DNA from: Drosophila pseudoobscura
Lineage: Eukaryota > Arthropoda > Insecta > Diptera > Drosophilidae
DNA: 64,000 bases
Assembly (NCBI RefSeq): GCF_009870125.1
Contig: NC_046683.1
Coordinates: 41,121,869 to 41,185,868, forward strand
Reading direction: 5' to 3'
In this document: in pieces, positions 23,285-30,826 of the stretch
How the letters are laid out: each line of letters begins with the position of its first letter
Numbering within the stretch: position 1 is the stretch's first letter
Program-made: the position numbers and the translations under genes
Notes under the pieces: generated by a model
What the model saw: the letters and a program-made list of their open reading frames with translations, nothing else
Told to the model about the DNA's origin: nothing
Databases searched by the model: none

Positions 23285-24423
23285 TCAGAACTGCAGTCGC
23301 TTCTTCTGTGGCAGGCTGTTGCCGCGAACGGTAGTCTCCACCAGCTTGCGCTTCACCGCCTGGCCGGGCTTCTCGTCGGCCTTTGCATTGGCCGCCACTA
23401 TGGCCGAGGGCAGGGGTAGCTTTGGACCAACGGTGGGAGCCGGCTTGTTGCCAAAGTAGGGCATGCTCAGTGCCTCGCGGCAGGAGACACGCCGCAGCGG
23501 ATTCATGGCGAAGAGGCGGCGCATTAGGTGGATGAGGTCATTGTCGGCGGCAGTGAATATATTCTCCAACGGGGTGCCCGTGAAGTGGCGGAACTGTAGA
23601 TAGTCGTGCAGCTTCCCCAGATACGGCCACTCGGCCTCTGAGGGTGTTCCGAGGGTGGCAAAGATGCGGGTCAGCTGATCCAGATCCGAGTCGCCGGGAA
23701 TAAAAGGCACGCGCAGCATGAGCTCCGCCAGAATGCAGCCGACGGCCCACATGTCTACACCAGTGCCGTACTGGCGGGCACCAAAGAGCAGCTCGGGCGA
23801 CCGATACCAGCGCGTGACCACGTGATGGGTGTAGATCCGATTTGGCGAACCGTATGTCTTGGCCAGGCCGAAATCACCGATCTTGAGCACACCGTCGCTA
23901 TTGACCAGCAGATTGTTGGGCTTCAGATCGCGATGCAGGATCCAGTGGAGGTGCAGGTACTCCAGGCCGCGCAACGTCATGATGGCGTACGCCTTGATAT
24001 TGGCCTGCGTGAGTATGATCTTGGTGTCCTTGATGATCACCTCCAGGTCGGTGTCCATAAAGTCAAACACCAGCGACACGTTCGACAGCTGTCCGAACAC
24101 ATCCACCAGCCCAATGATGTTTTCATGCTGCAGTTCCTGCAGAATTTTGATCTCGCGCAAAGCGGTTCGATTGATTCCATCTCGAGCATCTTCGCGGCTG
24201 CCACGCTTGATCTTCTTCACGGCCACAATCTGGCTGGTCACCGTGTCCCGAGCCTTGTACACAATCGCAAACTGGGAGAGGAGAATGGACAATGCATTTA
24301 AAGAGAAATAAACGTCAATATAATATAAATAAAGCTTTAGCGTTGCAGAAAACTCACCTGACCCTCACCAAGGAACGACAGTTTGGCATAGCGGTCGCCT
24401 TTGTCGCTGCTGTGGGGCGCCAT
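23285..24423 (-). CDS. Cdk7: Cyclin-dependent kinase 7 (CDK-activating kinase, TFIIH subunit)
   Basis: Exons read as complement(23285..24271, 24358..24423); 350 aa, close to the family's usual length. Cdk7 with cyclin H and Mat1 phosphorylates the T-loop of cell-cycle CDKs and, as part of TFIIH, the RNA polymerase II tail. Visible motifs: glycine loop [13 protein letters not shown] (residues 19-31), ATP-binding lysine at 41 (VAVKKIK), the cyclin-contact helix NRTALREIK that marks CDK7 in place of PSTAIRE, the catalytic loop HRDLKPNN around 137, DFGLAK, and the activation segment with [14 protein letters not shown]. The C-terminus is basic (QKKRLQF). The gene is head-to-head with snf, with about 530 bases between start codons holding several ATCGAT elements, so the two probably share a promoter region. 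Confidence 0.97.
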
Positions 24424-24957
24424 GTGGGCGCCAGCTTCTCCGCAAAGCACCATTAATAACGCAAACAAATTTAATTAGCAAATGGCAAACAAAACTAAAC
24501 ACAAAAATTAATTGAATTGCACGGAAGCAATCGATGGGGCTTGTGCACTACCGGCACCACCGATTAAAGCTGGTAGCATCGTTGACATCGATGGTTTTGC
24601 ATTTAGTTGGCGCCCATGAAATAACACACACTAACATAAGTGGCTACAACATGTTTATAGATTAAGGCAACATCCCACTGCTTCTGAAAGGACATTTAGG
24701 TAAGCTGGGCCAACCTGCTGCTTCAAAATTATTTTAATATATTTTTGATTTCACTTAATTTGATTGTTTTTAAAACATCGATGTTTCTCCAGCTCTAATC
24801 GATAGTTCAGTGCGATAAACATAAAATAGTACAACGCGTTGGCGGTGCCGGCTGTTGTTTTACAACACTGATCTCAAGGGAGCATTTTTTTCTTTGCTGC
24901 TGTGTTTTCAAGCAAAAATATAGTTTAAATTAAATTTCGCACGAAGTTCCAACAAAA
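24424..24957. promoter_or_regulatory. Bidirectional promoter region between Cdk7 and snf
   Basis: This 534-base gap separates two divergent housekeeping genes. It contains several ATCGAT cores (about 24528, 24589, 24778 and 24797; the last reads aatcgatag, close to the DRE element TATCGATA). DRE-type promoters are typical of fly housekeeping genes. No TATA box is evident on either side. Confidence 0.55.
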
Positions 24958-25698
24958 ATGGATGTTCGCCCGAATCAGACCATCTATATTAACAACCTGA
25001 ACGAAAAGATCAAGAAGGAGGAACTGAAAAAGTCCCTCTATGCCATCTTCTCGCAGTTCGGCCAAATTCTCGATATTGTCGCCCTGAAGACACTAAAAAT
25101 GCGCGGCCAGGCATTTGTTGTATTCAAGGAGATCGGCAGTGCATCCAACGCGCTGCGCACTATGCAGGGCTTCCCGTTCTACGACAAGCCCATGCGCATC
25201 GCCTACTCCAAGTGTGACTCGGACATCGTGGCCAAGCTTAAGGGCACATTCAAGGAGCGCCCCAAGAAGGTGAAGCCGCCAAAGCCCACACCGGGTATCG
25301 ATGACAAAAAGTAAGTACCCTCCGCACAAATACAAGCATTCCATTCGTATCCAGAAACAATAACAAACCATTTTCTTTCCATACACCCCACCCCCCGCAG
25401 GGACAAGAAGAAGAAGCCGGTTACCACTGAAAATTCGAATCCAAATACGCAAACGGAGCAGCCGCCAAATCAAATTCTCTTCCTTACCAATCTGCCGGAG
25501 GAAACCAACGAGATGATGCTGTCGATGTTGTTCAATCAGTTCCCCGGCTTCAAGGAGGTTCGCCTGGTGCCCAACCGACACGACATTGCCTTTGTCGAGT
25601 TCACCACAGAACTGCAGAGTAATGCCGCCAAGGAGGCACTACAGGGCTTCAAGATTACACCCACACACGCCATGAAGATTACTTTCGCCAAGAAGTAG
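24958..25698 (+). CDS. snf: Sans fille, the U1A/U2B'' snRNP protein
   Basis: Exons read as join(24958..25310, 25401..25698); 216 aa, which I recall as the length of D. melanogaster SNF. In flies this single protein does the work of both U1A and U2B'', binding stem-loops of U1 and U2 snRNA in the spliceosome; it also acts in Sxl splicing. Two RRM domains are visible: RRM1 at about residues 7-85 with RNP2 IYINNL and RNP1 RGQAFVVF, and RRM2 at about 142-216 with ILFLTNL and DIAFVEF. A Lys/Pro-rich linker joins them. The intron lies in the linker (AAA AA/G GAC). An AATAAA signal is at 25777-25782. The gene is divergent from Cdk7 and convergent with TrxT. Confidence 0.98.
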
Positions 25699-25856
25699 GA
25701 CCACCAAGGCTGTAGTGAAACTGAAACACCCCCGAAGCCCCGAGCCCACTTTTTTTTAACGTGCTAATTTAAATAGAATAAACCAATCCATTATAAAACG
25801 AAACAATTGCCGAAGAATTCTGGTTGAAAGTTAACATATTTAATTGAACAATTGTG

Positions 25857-26425
25857 TGTTGTTGTTGCACACATTTCCATTTAGTGTATAGTTTTGAAAA
25901 CAATATTTAACATGTGTAATTGTTGTTTGTGTTAGGGATGCTGTTGTTGCACATATTTCCATTGGATTCTGGTTCTGGTTAGAAGGTTTAAGTCATGTTT
26001 TTGTGCTATCGAAATCCAGGATGCCTTACTGGTCGATAGCATCAATAATATTGTTTTGTGTTGCCTTTATGCATTGTTATTTGGTTAGTTGTGTTAGCCT
26101 GTGTTGTTGCACATATTTTCATTTCGTGTTTAGTTTCGTTTGCCTGCAATGTATCTGGTTGTTTAATGTCACACAATTATGCATTGCTTTCTGTTTGGAG
26201 AACTCTCTGTAGCAGTGCTGCTTTTTATGTCATATTTCCAGGACGCCTCTACTGGTCGATGGCATTCAAAATGCCGTTTAGTGCCTAAAGAAGAATGCAT
26301 TTTGCTGTGTTACATTTGTGCATTGCATTGCTGTTTTTTTAGAAAACTTACTGTGCTGTGTTGTTTGTGTTTTTTGCTCCTTAGTTTTCCATGACGCCTT
26401 CTTGCTCCATGGTATCAATGACGTC
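25857..26425. repeat. Degenerate repeats in the TrxT 3' region, including its last codons
   Basis: Two repeat families interleave. The first, built on gttgttgcacatatttcca, occurs at about 25857-25896, 25941-25965 and 26100-26137. The second, built on acgcctctactggtcgatggcat, occurs at about 26021-26043 and 26243-26268, and its third member at 26393-26425 is the end of the TrxT coding region itself (encoding DVIDTMEQEGVME). Read on the minus strand, the two outer members still resemble the TrxT tail (for example IIDAIDQ) but are not coding. Confidence 0.65.
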
Positions 26426-26884
26426 GTCGGGGGCGTCAGGCTGCTCCGATTCGATGAAATTCGAATTGATGGCGCACACATTATTGTCACTGTTTGCCCC
26501 TTCGAGCGGCGTCTGGCTGTCTGGCTCGTCGTCGTCGGTGCCCTGGCCGCAATCGCACTCGCTGCCCACATACTTCTCCATGGTCTTGGCCAGCTTTTCG
26601 GAGTTACAGCCAACGAAGCAATCGACCACGGTTCCGGTCTTGATGAACACGAACGTTGGCAGGCTGGTCACGTTGTACCGGATGGTTATCTCCTCGTTCT
26701 CGTCCACATTCACCTTGAGGACGACGGCACGGTCGGCATACTGCTGGGCCAGCTCCTCCAGCTTGGGGCTGATTATCTTGCACGGTCCACACCAGTTGGC
26801 ATAGAAATCGATCAGGATCAGCTTGTCCCCTGCATCGGTGACCTGCTGATCGAAGTCATCCTTGCTCTGCACCAGATACACCAT
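26381..26884 (-). CDS. TrxT: Thioredoxin T (testis thioredoxin)
   Basis: This is a 167-aa single exon starting MVYLVQSKDDF. I took the ATG at 26884, which aligns with the thioredoxin start, over an upstream in-frame ATG. The thioredoxin fold fills residues 1-105 with the canonical WCGPCK redox site (in YANWCGPCKII) and the cis-proline loop (TSLPTFVF). An acidic tail of about 60 residues follows, rich in Asp/Glu and ending MEQEGVMEN; a long acidic tail is the mark of TrxT. In D. melanogaster the protein is made in the male germ line and sits on Y-chromosome lampbrush loops of spermatocytes. The gene is divergent from dhd, the female-germline thioredoxin, 798 bases away. Confidence 0.95.
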   Translation of the reverse strand: MVYLVQSKDDFDQQVTDAGDKLILIDFYANWCGPCKIISPKLEELAQQYADRAVVLKVNVDENEEITIRYNVTSLPTFVFIKTGTVVDCFVGCNSEKLAKTMEKYVGSECDCGQGTDDDEPDSQTPLEGANSDNNVCAINSNFIESEQPDAPDDVIDTMEQEGVMEN

Positions 26885-27190
26885 CGTTAGTAAAGTTCTA
26901 AAAGGAAAACAAAACCAAAATGCACAAACACGGAACAAAATTTTCACATTTTTTTTTTTTTATTTGCTTTTAAATTTGCTCGGAGACTTACGATTTTACA
27001 AAAATCAAAAACCTTTACGGTTGAGAAACAACTAACGAACTGAAATCTGGCTGAGGCAGTAGATAGAATTATAGGGCGTCCAAAATTTGTTCAAAGGCAA
27101 GGCCTACTTTTTGCACGAAATTTTTCAATTGCTTCTTTGAAACAATGTTGTGTGCTCGTTGATGTTTCAGAAGTATGTTTCGAATTACGT

Positions 27191-27476
27191 AGATACATTT
27201 CAGGGGAGAGAGAGGAGAGCTTTAGTGGACAATGAATCCAATTCCACGAATACAATGCCTAGCTTTCGAATAAAGAAAATAAAAGACATACATATCAATG
27301 CAATCACGAATGGCGGAGTCGCTGCTCGTTTCAAATGTACGCCTGATTTGCAGCAGTGTGACCTTTATGAGTGTGTGCAATAATATCCCAATAGTGCAAT
27401 ATAATGTTGGACATTTTAAGTGAGAGAGACGGAGAGAGTATAAGAGCTAGTGGACAATGAAATTCCACGAATTGCA
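27191..27476. repeat. Duplicated block in the TrxT-dhd intergenic region
   Basis: Two related stretches (about 27191-27260 and 27412-27476) both contain a GAGA-rich run, then agagct..tagtggacaatgaa, then attccacgaat. They lie between two divergent germline genes and could be duplicated promoter elements. Confidence 0.6.
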
Positions 27477-27538
27477 GGTTAATTGTATAGATAAAAATGG
27501 CGCGAATTCCAAATTCCGCAGATCGGCCGAGCCGAGGC

Positions 27539-27546
27539 TATAAAAG
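27539..27546 (+). promoter_or_regulatory. TATA box of dhd
   Basis: TATAAAAG lies 144 bases upstream of the dhd start codon on the same strand, which fits a transcription start near 27570 and a leader of about 110 bases. Confidence 0.6.
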
Positions 27547-27682
27547 GTACCACGAGGCCCACAAGTAGTCCCAAAAAATGAACGTCGAGCCAACGCATCC
27601 CCGCTTGAGCAAAACCGCGAGACTGAAAAGTTCTTTGTACACATAGTTTTTTTAATTTATCGTGTGCACATAAAACACGAAA

Positions 27683-28003
27683 ATGGCTTGCATCCGTAGC
27701 ATGAACGACTTTCATAAGAAAATGGATGCTGCCGAGGGTAAGGTTGTGGTCTTGGACTTTTACGCCACCTGGTGCGAGCCCTGCAAAGACATTGACAAGA
27801 GCGTCAAGTCCCTGGCCCGCAAGTACTCCACAAAGGCGATGGTCATCAAGATCAATGTGGACAAGTTCTTAGATCTGGTGGATCAATACAAGATCAAGAA
27901 CATGCCCACATTTATCTTCCTACGGGGCACGACGCGCCTTGCCCGCTTCAGCGGCGCCGATGAGCACAAACTGATTAAAACTATGGAAAAGCTGACCAAG
28001 TAA
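27683..28003 (+). CDS. dhd: Deadhead, the female-germline thioredoxin
   Basis: This is a 106-aa single exon starting MACIRSMNDFHKK and ending MEKLTK, the length expected for dhd. In D. melanogaster the protein is deposited in the egg and reduces protamine disulphides to unpack sperm chromatin at fertilisation. The thioredoxin fold is complete: DFYATWC at the active site and the cis-proline loop KNMPTFIFL. The redox motif reads WCEPCK, with Glu in place of the usual Gly (GAG at 27776-27778). Many surface positions are Lys/Arg, matching DHD's unusually positive surface. AATAAA lies at 28477-28482. Confidence 0.95.
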   Translation: MACIRSMNDFHKKMDAAEGKVVVLDFYATWCEPCKDIDKSVKSLARKYSTKAMVIKINVDKFLDLVDQYKIKNMPTFIFLRGTTRLARFSGADEHKLIKTMEKLTK

Positions 28004-28743
28004 ATCCAGCCAATCAAGCCTCAGGCGGGAGTGAGCAGGCTTGACCGCAAATTTAAACCTACCTTTTTTTTACTGAATGTGCGTTATGTGTTTTGTAACC
28101 CTCGAAAGAGGGAAATTGTCTTTGTGTATGTCTAGAATATAAGAAATATGTATTTTTTGTGGAAACTGTGAAATTTGTCAAACATAACCTCACCAAAATT
28201 GTAAGAGAAAATTTAATCTTTTGGCATCTGCGATGTCGCCTTAACATAACCTCAATCTCACATAAGAAAAAGAAAACGAAAAGAAACAAAACAAAAAATT
28301 GTGTATGTATGTATGTAGTCGTGCATCTGTGATGCGAAAATGCGAAATGAAAAAGAGAATGTTGCCCTAAAACTATATTTAATTGATATTTAACGTGTAA
28401 GCTTGGAATGCCGCCGTAAAGAAAGATAAACTACTCGAAATGCCTTTTATATGATAATTTGCTTTAACCATTTAGAAATAAAGATTCCAAATTTGACTAA
28501 AAACTACATGAATTTTCTTAGTTGGCTTTGGGGAACTTTGACGTTTTGGTTAAATGTGTCTCAGTCTCATTAGAAAAAATCTTAAACCACACACATGAAA
28601 AAATCATTTTCGTCATAATAAACCAGCCAAAAAATATTTAGGACGCAGCTAAATTCTCAATTGCAGTTTGAATAAAATAAAAATCAAAGATAATCCAGCA
28701 GTTACACGATAGCAGATAGCAGACGCAGACAGCAGTATCCATC
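28004..28743. other. dhd 3' region and promoter of the 502-aa gene
   Basis: A/T-rich sequence holding the dhd 3' UTR up to about 28500 and then the leader of the next gene. No coding exon is seen. Confidence 0.55.
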
Positions 28744-30252
28744 ATGTCATACCAGATCAAGTCGACGCCGTTTTTCCGCCGCATGTACAACAATAGCCAA
28801 AGGAATGGCCAGCTGCAGCGTTTGAGGGAGGAGTACGAGCGGATACAGGAGTTCAACGACCGCACCATCGAGCTGAAGATGCGCCAGGTGAGGCTGAAGC
28901 GACTCTTCCGCGAGATCGAGGAGATCAAAGAGGGGCCCCCCGCCATGTCGGGCACTGGCACTAGCACTGGCGCTGTCGCTGGCGCTGGCCCTGGTCCTGG
29001 CCTCGATGGCACTGGCACCTGCAACGTTGGAACCTCCTCCGCCACGGCTAGGTCGATGCAACGACGCCGTCGGCTGGAGCTGCTGGCGCCAACGGTCGAG
29101 CAACAGCAGTATCTGCAGCGCCTGGACACGCTGGCACGCGCCAAAGAGCTGGGCAAGGAGATTTCTCGTCGCAATGCGGAACTGGCCGAGGCCGGTGTAG
29201 GCCACTACCTGCGCAGCGATCTGCGATTGACCACCAAAATGCAAGCGGCCGTTAATGCGAAGCGCGCGGCGGCGGACAGACGGGAGCGGGCCGCCAAACG
29301 GATCAGCTACGGCAATGCCCAGTCCAAGCACAACCTGAAGCGACTCGTCACCAGCCGCTTGCGGCGTCTTTGTGGTGGTGGATCCACTGGCACGGGCGCC
29401 GCCGGTGCTGGCTTGATGGACTCCTCCCCTGGCAGCTCTGGCCAGCAAGGACCAGTGGCTGGCACCAATGCGTCACGGCTGCAGCGTCCTGATCTGACTA
29501 AGAAGGCCATGCTCAAGCAGCGTCTGCTCTACGGCAACTCGCGCTCCTGCAGCAACATGAGGCGGCTGAGGCGTCACAACCAAATCCAGGGCCACGGCCG
29601 AGACCAGGCGCCTGTGAAATTGTGCAGCCAGGTGGAGCTTCTGGCCGACTTCGTCGAGGAAGGGGATGATGGTGATGAGGAAGAGCAGGGCCTGGAGCTG
29701 CCGAGCGAGTCATCTGGCCGCTTGCAAATGGCCCACTACACGCCCAGCAGCAGCGGCACCACGGACACCATCACAACGGAGGATCTGGATGATCTGGAAG
29801 ACTTTGGGGAACTAAAGGACCAGGGGGCACCAGCCACGATTCTAGAAGGGACATCTGAAGAGGAGGATGGCTCCGAGACAGAAATGTGCACGGTTTCGCG
29901 TGCATCTACATCCCAGGCGATAAAACAGGGCTCACAGTGCTCCAGGCAGGTATCGATGGCGCTCCAGACTGAAGGTACAGATCGCGTGCACCCCGAGGGT
30001 GCGGTGTCCAGCACTCAGGACAACACCAACAATTCGCACCGCATCTCCCTGACCCTGCCGTGGTTCAAGGCCTTTCCCAGATTATTGGACGGCACTCTGC
30101 CAGTGCCAGCCTCCACCACCGAAAGCATTGCGTCGAGCAGCAGCTATGAAGATCTGGCCACCTCCAACCATTCTTATGGAGACGACTATTCCTATCCGCA
30201 GCACCAGGGATTTGTCCTGCCGCCCTTCAGGTTCCGCAAATCAAACAACTAG
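28744..30252 (+). CDS. Unknown 502-aa protein with repeated YGN motifs
   Basis: This is a single exon starting MSYQIKSTPFFRRMY. I do not recognise a domain. By position next to dhd it may be the counterpart of D. melanogaster CG4198, but I cannot confirm that. The N-terminal 60 residues are a charged coiled-coil-like helix. A Gly/Thr/Ala-rich segment follows, then two clear copies of a motif, ISYGNAQSKHNLKRL (from residue 187) and LLYGNSRSCSNMRRL (from about 261). A weaker third copy is near the start (RMYNNSQRNGQLQRL). The middle is acidic (EEGDDGDEEEQ; DDLEDFGEL), and the tail has SMALQTEG and hydroxyl-rich runs. AATAAA is at 30318-30323. Gene-sized GC-rich coding with no introns and germline neighbours suggest testis expression, but that is inference. 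Confidence 0.7.
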   Translation: MSYQIKSTPFFRRMYNNSQRNGQLQRLREEYERIQEFNDRTIELKMRQVRLKRLFREIEEIKEGPPAMSGTGTSTGAVAGAGPGPGLDGTGTCNVGTSSATARSMQRRRRLELLAPTVEQQQYLQRLDTLARAKELGKEISRRNAELAEAGVGHYLRSDLRLTTKMQAAVNAKRAAADRRERAAKRISYGNAQSKHNLKRLVTSRLRRLCGGGSTGTGAAGAGLMDSSPGSSGQQGPVAGTNASRLQRPDLTKKAMLKQRLLYGNSRSCSNMRRLRRHNQIQGHGRDQAPVKLCSQVELLADFVEEGDDGDEEEQGLELPSESSGRLQMAHYTPSSSGTTDTITTEDLDDLEDFGELKDQGAPATILEGTSEEEDGSETEMCTVSRASTSQAIKQGSQCSRQVSMALQTEGTDRVHPEGAVSSTQDNTNNSHRISLTLPWFKAFPRLLDGTLPVPASTTESIASSSSYEDLATSNHSYGDDYSYPQHQGFVLPPFRFRKSNN

Positions 30253-30507
30253 AAAGTGCCGATGGGACAGTACGGGATGGTCGGGCCACAAAGCGATGAA
30301 GCAGCAAAAAAAATACAAATAAACCAAAACTTGAGTTCGATTCCTGCCCTAGACTGGACCCGTGACCGAAGCTGTGCTCCAGATCCAGATCTCACCGAAA
30401 GGGTAAGTAGATGAAAAGCATAGGATCTGCTAATCCTCCGCTGATCCTCTGCCCACTCTCCAGGACACAGGCGTGGCGGCTACAATTCTACTTTTTTGAG
30501 CTCCGCA

Positions 30508-30690
30508 ATGAGCGAGAGAGAGGCAAAAAATTCCAATTGTAACTCCCGAGACGCCAATCGCCTCAGTGTGGGGAAACACAGACGGACACGTGTCCAGGAG
30601 GGGATCCGCATCCGCCCATATACCAAGCAGAAGCCCTATCCAAACGGAGTCCCAATTTCAGACGAAGAAAGACGGAGAATGGGAGAATGA
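30508..30690 (+). CDS. Possible small protein (60 aa) after a spliced leader
   Basis: A good intron (gtaagtag at 30403 to ctctccag at 30463) precedes an exon with a 60-aa frame starting MSEREAKNSNCNS and ending DEERRRMGE. It is highly charged and basic (KHRRTRVQEG). The frame is also open upstream of the ATG back through the acceptor into the leader exon, until a stop near 30361; no ATG is found there. It could be a short gene, or an alternative 3' exon of the 502-aa gene. It ends about 137 bases before the convergent Tudor gene. Confidence 0.3.
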   Translation: MSEREAKNSNCNSRDANRLSVGKHRRTRVQEGIRIRPYTKQKPYPNGVPISDEERRRMGE

Positions 30691-30826
30691 TACAGATTAT
30701 CGGAGAATACATTGAAATTTCTTTGTTTTGAGCGAGTACAAATTAAACGCACAACATTATTAGTTTTTGTTTTTGGTTTTTAGTCTTCCACAGTGTAATT
30801 AATAGATGCGATTGTAGATGTTTATT

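Noticed and set aside
30330-30345. tRNA B-box-like sequence GTTCGATTCC
   Set aside because: No A box or foldable cloverleaf lies upstream at the right distance.
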